A stretch of DNA of 64,000 nt from Streptomyces sp. ALI-76-A (GCF_030287445.1 NZ_JASVWB010000002.1:4712001-4776000), one strand, 5' to 3'; positions 51,923 to 59,800 are shown, numbered from the stretch's first letter. Translations and numbers: made by a program. Notes: generated by a model from the letters alone, not told the origin.

Positions 51923-52297
51923 ATGCCGAACCCCGACGAGCTGCTCGTCGCCCTCTCCGCCATGGTGGAGACCGAACAGAGCAATCAGATGTCGCTGACC
52001 GTGGTCGTCGCAGGCGCCGTCATCACCGGACGACTCGCCCCCGAAGCCGTGTGGAGGGAGCGGGTGTCCGAGGTGCTGAAGGATTCGGACCGACTCGGTC
52101 CGTTCTCCGACGTCTTCACCAACGGCCGGGCCGAGCACCGGCCCGAACCCGGTGGGACGCCCACGCATCTGCACTTCCATATGGCCCGGATCCTTCAGGG
52201 CACCACCGGGATCCCCGAGACCGGCGGCATGTACCGTGTCGCGATCAACGAGGTCAGCGCCTGGACCGTGGGCGACTTCAGCTACTCCGACCAGTGA
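51923..52297 (+). CDS. GvpU-like protein (orphan gas-vesicle accessory type)
   Basis: 124 residues. The two beta-rich blocks MSLTVVVAGAVITGRLAPEAVW and HLHFHMARILQGTTGIPETGGMYRVAINEVSAWTVGDFSY resemble GvpU accessory proteins of gas-vesicle clusters. The rest is helical and charged (RERVSEVLKDSDRLGPFSDVF). No gvpA or other vesicle gene is nearby, so a vesicle role is doubtful. A 20-bp palindrome upstream suggests dedicated regulation. It ends at a perfect terminator shared with the convergent gene. Confidence 0.65.
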   Translation: MPNPDELLVALSAMVETEQSNQMSLTVVVAGAVITGRLAPEAVWRERVSEVLKDSDRLGPFSDVFTNGRAEHRPEPGGTPTHLHFHMARILQGTTGIPETGGMYRVAINEVSAWTVGDFSYSDQ

Positions 52298-52301
52298 AAC
52301 G

Positions 52302-52343
52302 CCGGAAGGGCCCTGCCGACGCGCGTCGGCAGGGCCCTTCCGG
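52302..52343. terminator. Bidirectional terminator, perfect 42-bp palindrome
   Basis: Two 21-base arms (first arm begins CCGGAAGGGCCCTGCC) are exact reverse complements; it separates the convergent GvpU-like and small cold-shock genes. Confidence 0.92.
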
Positions 52344-52358
52344 TTGTTCCGGTGTCGG

Positions 52359-52673
52359 TTACACGGCCTCGGGAACGGAGCTGCCGAGCAGCGCCGAGGC
52401 GGACTGCAGGGGAGTCAGCACACGCACCGGCACCGCCTGGTGGGCCTCGTGGCAGGTGAAGCCGAGGCGGGCCATGGCCCGCGTGACCTCGCCGCTGGTG
52501 AAGTCACGCGGGTCCTGCCGGGTGAGGACCCGGCCCACCTGCTTCACGGGGTAGCGGCGGCGGCCGATGGTCACGGAGTCACCCGTGACGAGCTCGGGCT
52601 TGACGCCCTTCATCGAGGCCAGCACTCCGGCCTTGGTGAGTTCGAACGGGTACCGGGCGATGACGCAGCGCAT
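52359..52673 (-). CDS. Small cold-shock-associated protein (RYPF family), copy 2
   Basis: 104 residues. Same family as 47454-47735: start MRCVIARYPFELTKAG, core DSVTIGRRRYPVKQVGRVLTRQDPRDFTSGEVTRAMARLGFTCH, with a longer variable tail. RBS GAGG is six bases upstream. It lies 49 bp after the DEAD-box helicase on the same strand and is very likely its co-transcribed partner. Function unknown. Confidence 0.85.
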   Translation of the reverse strand: MRCVIARYPFELTKAGVLASMKGVKPELVTGDSVTIGRRRYPVKQVGRVLTRQDPRDFTSGEVTRAMARLGFTCHEAHQAVPVRVLTPLQSASALLGSSVPEAV

Positions 52674-52722
52674 GGTGCCTCACAGGGGGAGAGGGGAGCG
52701 GACTGAAGGGGCACTGCGCTCT

Positions 52723-54246
52723 TTAGGCGGCCGAGCCGAAGGAGGACCTGCGACGGGGAGTGCTGCGGCGGCCGGAGGCGGCGGAAGCCTCGCCCGTGGG
52801 CCGGCCCTGGGTGCGGCGGCGGCCCCGGGAGGAGGAGGACGAGGACGAAGCGCCGCGGCGCGGGCGCTCCACGACCGGTACGGAGATGACGACCGGGACA
52901 CCCGAGGGGGCCTGGGCACCGGTGATGCGGGTCAGCTCCGCCTCGCCCGAGCGGACCTGCGTGGTCTGCGCGGTGACACCGGCGGACACCATCAGCCGGC
53001 TCATGTCGCGGCGCTGCTCGGGAGTCACCAGGGTGACGACGGTGCCGGACTCGCCGGCGCGGGCCGTACGGCCGCCCCGGTGGAGGTAGTCCTTGGGGTC
53101 GGTCGGCGGGTCCACGTTGACGACCAGGTCGAGGTTGTCGACGTGGATGCCGCGGGCCGCGACGTTCGTCGCCACCAGCACGGTCACGTGCCCGTCCTTG
53201 AACTGGGACAGCGTCCGGGTGCGCTGCGGCTGCGACTTGCCACCGTGCAGGCCGGCGGCGCGGACGCCGTTGTTCAGCAGGTGTTTGGTCAGCCGGTCCA
53301 CCGCGTGCTTGGTGTCCAGGAACATGATCACCCGGCCCTCGCGCGCGGCGATCTCGGTGGTCGTCTGCTGCTTGTCCGTGCTCAGCACGTGCAGGACGTG
53401 GTGCTCCATCGTGGTGACCGCGCCCGCGGACGGGTCGACGGAGTGCACGACCGGGTCGTTCAGGTAGCGGCGGACGAGCAGGTCCACGTTGCGGTCCAGG
53501 GTGGCGGAGAAGAGCATCCGCTGGCCTCCGGTCCGCACCTGGTCGAGCAGGGCGGTGACCTGGGGCATGAAGCCCATGTCGGCCATCTGGTCGGCCTCGT
53601 CGAGGACCGTGATGGCGACCTCGTCCAGCCGGCAGTCGCCCCGGTCGATGAGGTCCTTGAGGCGTCCCGGCGTGGCGACGACGACCTCGGCCCCGGCGCG
53701 CAGCGCACCGGCCTGGCGGCCGAGCGACATGCCGCCGACCACGGTGGCCATGCGCAGCCCGACGGAGCGGGCGTACGGCGTGAGCGCGTCGGTGACCTGC
53801 TGGGCCAGCTCGCGGGTGGGGACGAGGACGAGCGCCAGCGGCTGTCGCGCCTCGGCGCGCTTGCCCGCCGTACGGGCCAGCATCGCGAGGCCGAAGGCGA
53901 GGGTCTTGCCCGAGCCGGTGCGGCCACGGCCCAGTACGTCACGCCCAGCCAGGGAGTTCGGCAGGGTGGCCGCCTGGATCGGGAACGGCACGGTCACGCC
54001 CTCGTGGCCGAGCGCGCCCAGCAGGCGCTCCGGCATGTCGAGTTCGGCGAACGCCTCGACGGCGGGCAGGGCGGGGGTGATGGTCTTCGGCGGGGCGAAC
54101 TCCCCCTGGAGCGCCATGGGCCGGCCGCCCTGGCCCTTGGAGCGGCGCGGGGCGCCGGAGTAACGGCTGCCGCCACCGCTGTTCGCGGAGCTGGGCGCTC
54201 CGGTGCGCTTGCGGGCGTATCGATCGTTCGAGCGTGCGCGGTTCAT
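52723..54246 (-). CDS. DEAD-box RNA helicase, cold-shock type
   Basis: 507 residues. Helicase motifs are complete: Q motif (VTVPFPIQAATLP), GRTGSGKT (I), PTRELA (Ia), VLDEADQM (II), FSATL (III), HGGKSQPQRTR (IV-V region), VATNVAARGIHVDNLDLVVN (V) and HRGGRTARAG (VI). A ~50-residue basic N-terminus and a Ser/Arg-rich C-terminus flank the core. It unwinds RNA structures, probably at low temperature, next to a csp gene. A hairpin at 54257-54279 overlaps its ribosome site. It precedes the small RYPF gene in one operon. Confidence 0.95.
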   Translation of the reverse strand: MNRARSNDRYARKRTGAPSSANSGGGSRYSGAPRRSKGQGGRPMALQGEFAPPKTITPALPAVEAFAELDMPERLLGALGHEGVTVPFPIQAATLPNSLAGRDVLGRGRTGSGKTLAFGLAMLARTAGKRAEARQPLALVLVPTRELAQQVTDALTPYARSVGLRMATVVGGMSLGRQAGALRAGAEVVVATPGRLKDLIDRGDCRLDEVAITVLDEADQMADMGFMPQVTALLDQVRTGGQRMLFSATLDRNVDLLVRRYLNDPVVHSVDPSAGAVTTMEHHVLHVLSTDKQQTTTEIAAREGRVIMFLDTKHAVDRLTKHLLNNGVRAAGLHGGKSQPQRTRTLSQFKDGHVTVLVATNVAARGIHVDNLDLVVNVDPPTDPKDYLHRGGRTARAGESGTVVTLVTPEQRRDMSRLMVSAGVTAQTTQVRSGEAELTRITGAQAPSGVPVVISVPVVERPRRGASSSSSSSRGRRRTQGRPTGEASAASGRRSTPRRRSSFGSAA

Positions 54247-54256
54247 GCGGAACCTT

Positions 54257-54279
54257 CCTTGATATGGCACGTATCAAGG
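54257..54279 (-). promoter_or_regulatory. Hairpin overlapping the helicase ribosome-binding site
   Basis: CCTTGATA and TATCAAGG (8-bp perfect arms, 7-base loop). In the mRNA the 3' arm ends in AAGG immediately followed by AAGG of the Shine-Dalgarno, so folding would hide part of it. Confidence 0.6.
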
Positions 54280-54412
54280 AATTCCCGCGGTGAGTGAACG
54301 GCGCAGAGAATCGCAAGAACGAGCCGGGGCCCTGGCGTGTCAGACGCCGAGGGCGGTGAATATGGGGTGAAGAATTCCCCGAATATGTGCGGGGCCTTTC
54401 TGAAATGCAGCG

Positions 54413-54448
54413 AGCTGGGGCCCGCACCCCAAGGTGCGGGCCCCAGCT
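54413..54448 (-). terminator. csp 2 terminator
   Basis: Perfect 16-bp stem AGCTGGGGCCCGCACC / GGTGCGGGCCCCAGCT, 4-base loop. Shares its 12-base stem top with the csp 1 terminator. Confidence 0.9.
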
Positions 54449-54473
54449 GCGAAGTGAACGTCAGTGGCCGTGA

Positions 54474-54677
54474 CTAGGCGGGAACGATGTTCTCGGCCGT
54501 CGGGCCCTTCTGGCCCTGCGCGATGTCAAAGCTCACCTTCTGGCCTTCCAGCAGTTCGCGGAAGCCCTGGGCGGCGATGTTCGAGTAGTGGGCGAAGACG
54601 TCGGCGCCGCCGCCGTCCTGCTCGATGAAGCCGAAGCCCTTTTCCGCGTTGAACCACTTCACAGTGCCAGTAGCCAT
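54474..54677 (-). CDS. Cold-shock protein, CspA family (copy 2)
   Basis: 67 residues, start [14 protein letters not shown] with RBS AAGGAG. RNP1 KGFGFIE and RNP2 VFAHYS are intact. It differs from copy 1 at only a handful of positions (Ala36, Leu43, Ser49, Ile52 and a Thr near the end). Same RNA-chaperone role expected. The gene has its own conserved leader upstream and a terminator downstream, separating it from the DEAD-box gene 227 bp further on. Confidence 0.97.
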   Translation of the reverse strand: MATGTVKWFNAEKGFGFIEQDGGGADVFAHYSNIAAQGFRELLEGQKVSFDIAQGQKGPTAENIVPA

Positions 54678-54800
54678 GTCAATCTCCTTCGGGACGGTGT
54701 TCGGAAGTCCGCATTGTGCGAACCCCCGGTCGCCGTGATGATCAGCCCGTCGGAAAAAACCTTCTGGCCACCACAACTGCAACTGAGATCGACAGTAGCA
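54678..54800 (-). promoter_or_regulatory. Promoter and long leader of csp gene 2
   Basis: On the minus strand it starts TGCTACTGT and continues with the same 17-base block TCGATCTCAGTTGCAGT as csp 1, then GTGGTGGCC, a T-run and TGATCATC. The rest of this 315-bp gap (54801-54992) shows nothing I can name. Confidence 0.6.
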
Positions 54801-54992
54801 TGGCGTGATCGGCCGTGCAGGGCCCCGAATTTCCGATCCGGCGGCCCGTCCGGGAATACTCATCGCGCGTCGCGTCGATTTCTCACTCCAGCGCCACAGA
54901 TATTGCTCCGCACGCGCCACAGCGTCTGGGCCGGGCCCGTCCGTCTTCCCTGCCCCGCCCGGCTTCCACCGGCCCGGGTGCCCTTGCGGGCG

Positions 54993-55163
54993 TCAGCGCA
55001 CGGGCCGCCGCCGAAGACGGCGGATCGCCACGGCCGTGATGAAGACCACATCGGCGACGAACAGCGCGATGCCGATGCCCAGGAGGTGACCGAGACCCTC
55101 CGCGACCACGCCGATGATGCCCAGGGCGACGGCCACGAGGAAGAGCAGCAGGAAGACCACCAT
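54993..55163 (-). CDS. Small two-helix membrane protein
   Basis: 56 residues from ATG 55163, with AGGAGG 11 bases upstream (a GTG at 55175 would overlap that site). Two hydrophobic stretches (VVFLLLFLVAVALGIIGVVA, LLGIGIALFVADVVFITAVA) end in a strongly basic RRLRRRPVR tail. It lies 34 bp after the PRC-barrel gene on the same strand and is probably its operon partner. No family assigned. Confidence 0.65.
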   Translation of the reverse strand: MVVFLLLFLVAVALGIIGVVAEGLGHLLGIGIALFVADVVFITAVAIRRLRRRPVR

Positions 55164-55197
55164 CGGCCCGAGCACCTCCTGGTAGACGGGAAAGGCG

Positions 55198-55554
55198 TCA
55201 GCGGCGCGCCAGTTGGCGCTCGCCGTTGACCCCCGGCCGGTACGGCATGCCGTAGTGCTGGAAGATCGACTCCTCCTGGTCGGCGGGCAGGACGTCGTCC
55301 GTCCCGATCGAAGGAGCCTTGCGTACCTCCGCCTTGGCGTACGAGACCTGCACGTAGCCGGGTCCGAGGACGGCCTCGTCGAGGGGGACGAAGACCAGCC
55401 GCTGCCGGGTGGGCAGGCCGGTGCGGACCGTGGCCACGGCGGGTTCGTCCGTCGACGTGTCCACGTAGACCGCTTCGAGCGTGCCGATCTTGTGGCCTTT
55501 GGGGTCGACCACGTCGTGGTCGCGCCACTCGCGGATGTCGGCTGAACGGATCAT
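55198..55554 (-). CDS. PRC-barrel domain protein
   Basis: 118 residues with RBS GGGAG. Residues ~5-80 make a PRC barrel: DIREWRDHDVVDPKGHKIG, TLEAVYVDTSTDEPAVATVRTG, RLVFVPLDEAVLGPGYVQVSYAKAEV. The tail EESIFQHYGMPYRPG is common in actinobacterial stress-associated PRC proteins. It is cytosolic; PRC barrels bind proteins or RNA, but the partner is unknown. The small membrane protein downstream is likely co-expressed. Confidence 0.85.
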   Translation of the reverse strand: MIRSADIREWRDHDVVDPKGHKIGTLEAVYVDTSTDEPAVATVRTGLPTRQRLVFVPLDEAVLGPGYVQVSYAKAEVRKAPSIGTDDVLPADQEESIFQHYGMPYRPGVNGERQLARR

Positions 55555-55681
55555 GCCTGCTCCCTGTCTGCGGGCCCACTTGTCATCGTAGGACCGCGGG
55601 GCGCTTCCGGCACCGGGGCTGCACGGTGCCCGCGCACTCGATGTCGCCCGGGTTCCCCGCGGGCGTCCGGCGCCGGCCGGG

Positions 55682-57052
55682 TCAGGGTCCCGGGAGTCCG
55701 GATTCGTCGCGGGAGACGGCGCAGGGGTGGTCCGGGTCGGGGGTGGTGTGCTGCGGGCCGTCCTCGGCGTTGCCCGGTCGCATGCCGGCCGACGGGGTGC
55801 CGTCGTCGCCGGTGCGGGAGGACAGGGCGGGCGACCGCTCGGCGCCCTGGTCCCGCCGCGGCGCCTCGGGGTGCACCTCGAAGGTGAAGTCCGCGCCGGT
55901 GACGGGCGACACGGCACGGATGTGGACCGGCTCGGCGCGGGTTCCGGTGCCGGAGCCGGGGAACGGGATGACCTCGACGGTCGGCTCTTCGGCCGCCCGG
56001 GCGGCGTCGCCGACACCGGTCACGGCGAGTGCACCGGTGCTGGAGACCTCGGACGAGGCCGGGACGGCGAGCGCCCTCCAGCTCTTCGGCAGCGCGGTGT
56101 CCGGCAGTAGCTCCGGCGCGTCCTCGCCGGTCACGAAGACCCGGCCGCCGGTGCCGCGCAGCGCCAGCCCACCGAGGGCGCCGGAGCCGAGCAGCCGGTC
56201 GGAGCCGTCCCGCGTGATCCGGCGGACCCGTGCCTGGTTCCCGGCGTCCGGGACCTGGTAGGCGAGGCCGCCGTCGGCGTCCGGCACCAGCCGCGTCGGC
56301 GTGGTCGCGGTCCGGGCCAGCGTGCGCAGGCGGCCCTCGCGGTCCACCGAGACCACCGCGTCCCCGGTGGCCGCCGCGATGCCGGACCCGAACGGCACGG
56401 CGGAGGTCAGCGCGCACGGGACGGTCTGCTGCCGCGTCAGCCTTCCCTTCCGGGCGTCGACGGTCAGCAGGCGCGTGCCCGCGCCCTGCGGCCGGGACAG
56501 CACGGCCTGTTCGCCGACGCCGCACCCGGGGTTGACGTAGGCGAGGGACACGAGCTGCGGGAGCTTGGTCACCGTGCCGTGCGCCAGGTCGACCACGGCC
56601 GCGAAACCGCCCGGCTGGAAGCCCTGTTCGGCGGCGGCCGTCGGCCGGGGCGCGTAGACCACCACCGCCCGGTCGCCGGACCCGGTCACGCAACTCCGGC
56701 CGGTCCACCGGTCGGTGACGACGCCCGGCTCGGAGAGCGTGGCCGCGGTGCGCCAGGCGTAGGCGTGCGCGGCGTCGGCGACCAGGACGTGCAGTCCGGT
56801 GCTGTCCCCGTCGTGGATGACCATCCGGTCGTCGGACTCCCGCCAGCCGGCGGGCAGTCGGGAGGTGTCGGTGACCCGGTCCCGTGCCGGGGCGGCGGGG
56901 GCGGACGGGTCGGTCAGTGCCGCCGACGCGAGCGGGGTGATGAGGGCCAGCGCGAGTACGGATATCGCGCCGGACGCGGCCGCGCGGTCACGCCGGCCCT
57001 TCGACACCCGCCAAGGGTGCCTTTCCCCGGGGGTGTTACGAGAAGCGCGCAC
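55682..57052 (-). CDS. Secreted beta-propeller-like protein, possibly truncated
   Basis: 456 residues. A signal peptide lies at ~25-45 (ASGAISVLALALITPLASA). The mature part has repeated short strands (GLHVLVADAAHAYAW, GDRAVVVYAPRP, LLTVDARKGRLTRQQTVPC, RVFVTGEDAPELLP) suggesting a propeller. The end, PDPDHPCAVSRDESGLPGP, is abrupt; I recall much longer Streptomyces secreted proteins that continue past a similar Cys segment, so this may be the N-terminal part of one. The start could be the first ATG or a later one. Function unknown. Confidence 0.7.
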   Translation of the reverse strand: MRASRNTPGERHPWRVSKGRRDRAAASGAISVLALALITPLASAALTDPSAPAAPARDRVTDTSRLPAGWRESDDRMVIHDGDSTGLHVLVADAAHAYAWRTAATLSEPGVVTDRWTGRSCVTGSGDRAVVVYAPRPTAAAEQGFQPGGFAAVVDLAHGTVTKLPQLVSLAYVNPGCGVGEQAVLSRPQGAGTRLLTVDARKGRLTRQQTVPCALTSAVPFGSGIAAATGDAVVSVDREGRLRTLARTATTPTRLVPDADGGLAYQVPDAGNQARVRRITRDGSDRLLGSGALGGLALRGTGGRVFVTGEDAPELLPDTALPKSWRALAVPASSEVSSTGALAVTGVGDAARAAEEPTVEVIPFPGSGTGTRAEPVHIRAVSPVTGADFTFEVHPEAPRRDQGAERSPALSSRTGDDGTPSAGMRPGNAEDGPQHTTPDPDHPCAVSRDESGLPGP

Positions 57053-57437
57053 GGCATTCCGTCCACATTCATTTGTGAAGGTCTGGTACCGGCTTCGACG
57101 GTTCCCCCGCGCCGGTCGAGCGGAAGTTACCAGTCCGCCATGACGGCAATAGGTGCCCGTGGAGTGCTACCGGAGGGTATCCACGAAATATCCACGAGCG
57201 GTGAAATGGAATTCTGAGACGGTGTGACGGCAATGGCGTTGCACGCCGCGCCCACGGGGCCCGGCGGCCGGAGGCGGCCCGGTTTCCGGCGTGGTCGTCC
57301 GGCCGGTCCGACGGGCGTCGGACACTGCCTGCGACGCGCTCCGTCACCGCGGGCATCTCCCCTGGCTGTCAGCCCGACGGGGCGGCCTTTCCTCACCCGA
57401 GCGAACCTCGTCCGAGCGAACCGAAGGAACAGCGAAC
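57053..57437. other. Divergent promoter stretch, 385 bp
   Basis: No gene is supported. The only pattern noted is a 9-bp direct repeat TATCCACGA at 57178 and 57189 (11 bp apart), the spacing of PhoP/MtrA-type sites. Confidence 0.4.
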
Positions 57438-57950
57438 GTGTCCTCGAAGAACAGTCGTCTCCGAATTGCTTTCCTGGCCCTCACCGTGACGGTGGCCGGA
57501 CTGGCCGTGGCGGGTCCCGCCGCGGCGGCCACCGAGCGGACCTCCACGGCGCCCGCCACCGCACCGGCCGCGCAGACGCCCGCCCTGCCCACCGGATTCG
57601 TGGACCTGCCCACGACTCCGCTGTCGGCCGACAGCGGGAAGCAGGAGATCACGGTCACCTACCGCAACGCGTCCTCGGCCGACGAGACGGTCGCCCCGCA
57701 ACTCCTGGTCGAGTCGCCGGACGCGGGACCCTTCCTGAAGCCGTCGGACATCACGGTCGAGCGGCGCACCGCGGGCGGCTGCTGGGAAGCCGTCGGGACC
57801 GGCAGTCAGACCGGGACCCTGTTCACCGACCTCACCACCGCCAGGCGCACGCTGCACGGCGGCGAGACCCTCACCGAGCGCTACCGCGTCACCGTCGTCG
57901 CCCCCGACGCCGAGGGCACGGTCCACCCGAGGGTCGCCCTCTACGGCTGA
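57438..57950 (+). CDS. Secreted protein, uncharacterised
   Basis: 170 residues from GTG with GAAGGAA upstream. Signal peptide 1-30 (IAFLALTVTVAGLAVAGPAAA), a Thr/Ala/Pro-rich linker to ~50, then an Ig-like domain: KQEITVTYRNASSADETVAPQLLVES, DITVERRTAGGCWEAVGTG, TLTERYRVTVVAPDAEGTVHPRVALYG. No LAXTG or lipobox, so it is released. Function not known. Confidence 0.75.
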   Translation: MSSKNSRLRIAFLALTVTVAGLAVAGPAAAATERTSTAPATAPAAQTPALPTGFVDLPTTPLSADSGKQEITVTYRNASSADETVAPQLLVESPDAGPFLKPSDITVERRTAGGCWEAVGTGSQTGTLFTDLTTARRTLHGGETLTERYRVTVVAPDAEGTVHPRVALYG

Positions 57951-58143
57951 GCCGGCGCGCGCGGCGCGGAAACGAACCCCCGCCCGCCGCGCGGTCGGGC
58001 CCTGCCGGGTCGTGCGTCCCGTCCCGACGGCGTGGCGGGAGCCCCGCCGCCGGGACTCGAACGTCCGTTACGGACGGACGGGCGGACAGGCGGCCGGGCG
58101 GATGTGCGGCCGGGTGGCCGGGTGGCCGGGCGGACGTGCCAGC

Positions 58144-58157
58144 GTGACGTACGTCAC
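58144..58157. promoter_or_regulatory. 14-bp palindrome before CMD gene
   Basis: GTGACGTACGTCAC, perfect palindrome, ten bases upstream of the ECF41-like -35 element. The surrounding 57951-58233 region also has GGCCGGGTG-type short repeats (58085-58135). Confidence 0.55.
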
Positions 58158-58166
58158 TTCCAGGGC

Positions 58167-58194
58167 TGTCACATCGAGACCGGAACGTTCCGTC
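58167..58194 (+). promoter_or_regulatory. ECF41-type sigma promoter
   Basis: TGTCACA (58167-58173), 17 bases, CGTC (58191-58194). The known ECF41 consensus is TGTCACA, 16 bases, CGTC, and its usual targets are carboxymuconolactone decarboxylase or oxidoreductase genes like the one that follows. Confidence 0.65.
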
Positions 58195-58233
58195 AAGGAG
58201 GTGTAACCACCCGGAACGACACAGGAGTTCACC

Positions 58234-58707
58234 ATGGACGCTCGTCTCAACCTCTTCGGCAACCCGGTCGCGGCCAAGGTCCTGAAGCACGTCAACTCGG
58301 CGGGCAAGGTGATCTCGGACTCGACGCTGCCGGCCGCCACCCAGGAGCTGGTGAAGATCCGCGCCAGCCAGATCAACGGCTGCGGTTTCTGCACCGACAT
58401 GCACACCAAGGACGCCGCGCACGCCGGGGAGACCCCCACCCGGCTGCACCTGGTCGCGGCCTGGCGGGAGGCCACGGTGTTCACCGAGGCCGAGCGCGCC
58501 GCCCTGGAGCTGACCGAGCAGGGCACCCGGATCGCCGACGCGGCGGGCGGTGTGACGGACGAGGCCTGGGCGAACGCCGCCAAGCACTACGACGAGGACC
58601 AGCTCACCGCCCTGGTGTCCCTCATCGCTCTCATCAACGCCTACAACCGGGTGAACGTCATGGTCCAGCAGCCCGCCGGCGACTACCAGCCGGGCCAGTT
58701 CGGGTGA
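58234..58707 (+). CDS. Carboxymuconolactone decarboxylase/AhpD-family protein
   Basis: 157 residues, RBS AGGAG nine bases upstream. The active-site motif is NGCGFCTDMHTKDA, a CxxC followed by His as in AhpD and ECF41-linked CMD proteins. The remainder is all-helical (EATVFTEAERAALELTEQG, ALVSLIALINAYNRVNVM). It probably handles peroxides or serves as a redox signal. The upstream ECF41-like promoter fits, although no ECF41 gene is in the window. The gene stands alone. Confidence 0.92.
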   Translation: MDARLNLFGNPVAAKVLKHVNSAGKVISDSTLPAATQELVKIRASQINGCGFCTDMHTKDAAHAGETPTRLHLVAAWREATVFTEAERAALELTEQGTRIADAAGGVTDEAWANAAKHYDEDQLTALVSLIALINAYNRVNVMVQQPAGDYQPGQFG

Positions 58708-58867
58708 CCCGCCCGCCGGGGGCCGTCCTCCGGCGGAGGGCAGGCCCCCGGCGCCCTGCGCGAAGGCGCCCGCCCCACCTGCGGTAGGGCCCGGGGCGGG
58801 CGCGGTACCGTGCGCCCGCCCCGGCCCCGGCCGGGCACCCCTCGCGTGCCGCGTCGTCAGCGCGTCG

Positions 58868-59416
58868 TCAGAGGCCGAACTCCTGAGCCGACAGGCCGAG
58901 TACGGAGCACGCCTCACGCAGGATCTGCTCCTCGGCCGGCGCCACGTATCCGTCCGCCCCCGCGACGACGAAGCCGGTCTGGACGACCGCCCTGGCCTCC
59001 GTGGGCTTCTTCGCGGCCTTGGCGATCTCCTGCAGGGCCTCGGCCTTGCCCTGCTGGAAGTTGAAGGCCAACTGGTCGACATGCTTGTTGAAGCGCTGCC
59101 GCAGCTGGTCGGGCGGGAAGTTCTGCAGCACGTCGTTGTGCAGCATCAGGGACTCCACGTGCTGGCGCTCGGCCGGGTCGACCTGCCCGTCCGCGGCGGC
59201 GACCAGGGCGCACATGGCCATGCTCGCGTCCCGGTAGGAGCCGCTCTTCAACTCCGACTTGAGGGAGGTGAGCTGGGACTTCAGCGTGTTCACCAGCTGG
59301 GCCCGCGATCCCCCGCCGGATCCGGCACCCGGCCGCGCGTGTCCGCCGGCGCCCCGCGTGCCCTGCGCCTGTTGCAGACCCTTGGCCTGGTCCTTGATCC
59401 GATCCCACATCGCCAT
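58868..59416 (-). CDS. TerB-family tellurite-resistance-like protein
   Basis: 182 residues with GAGG eight bases upstream. A ~45-residue Gly/Gln-rich N-terminus (MAMWDRIKDQAKGLQQAQG) precedes an all-helical TerB domain: ASMAMCALVAAADGQVDPAERQHVESLMLHND, then AVVQTGFVVAGADGYVAPAEEQILREAC. The paired ADGQVDPAE/ADGYVAPAE acidic loops are the family's metal-binding signature. Known Ter proteins act at the membrane in stress responses. Single gene here; the vWA protein at 18937 is a related class but distant. Confidence 0.9.
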   Translation of the reverse strand: MAMWDRIKDQAKGLQQAQGTRGAGGHARPGAGSGGGSRAQLVNTLKSQLTSLKSELKSGSYRDASMAMCALVAAADGQVDPAERQHVESLMLHNDVLQNFPPDQLRQRFNKHVDQLAFNFQQGKAEALQEIAKAAKKPTEARAVVQTGFVVAGADGYVAPAEEQILREACSVLGLSAQEFGL

Positions 59417-59634
59417 CCGTGCCACCTCGGCTTCAGCCCATGTATCCGGTCGTCCGCGTGCGTTCCGCGTCCTCCTGTCAACTCCTCGGGTGTCTGTGAA
59501 GTTCCACGGCCGGCGTCCCCCGGTCGTGCGGCGGGCTCCCACCGTGTCGAACGTATCGAACACGCCATGGGCGGCCTGAAAGTGGCGCGATCGAATGTTG
59601 CGGCCTTGTTTCCCGGGGCGCAGCCTGACCGTTG

Positions 59635-59648
59635 CGGGAGCGCTCCCA
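59635..59648 (+). promoter_or_regulatory. CebR-like operator before LPMO gene
   Basis: CGGGAGCGCTCCCA, 13 of 14 bases match the CebR box TGGGAGCGCTCCCA that controls cellulose and cello-oligosaccharide genes in Streptomyces. It is 153 bp before the LPMO start and begins the tandem array. Confidence 0.75.
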
Positions 59649-59725
59649 CGCAACGCCTGCTCCCACGCAACGCCTGCTCCCACGCAACGCCTGCTCCCAC
59701 GCAACGCCTGCTCCCACACAGCGCC
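59643..59725. repeat. 17-bp tandem array carrying operator half-sites
   Basis: Unit CTCCCACGCAACGCCTG, four exact copies plus a 15-base degenerate fifth. Each unit, with its preceding G, repeats the half-operator GCTCCCA (at 59642, 59659, 59676, 59693, 59710). Confidence 0.9.
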
Positions 59726-59800
59726 AGGAACCGCCTGCCCCGCCCTGTGACACCTCGCAGGCCCGCACCCCGCATCCCCCCACCTCGAAAGAGAGAGATC

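Larger units (their letters stand above)
59417..59800. other. Divergent promoter stretch, 384 bp
   Basis: Contains the CebR-like operator and the 17-bp repeat array. No gene is supported. Confidence 0.6.

Noticed and set aside
59643..59725. CRISPR-like spaced repeats
   Set aside because: The 17-bp units are head-to-tail with no spacers and no cas genes are present; it is a tandem array.
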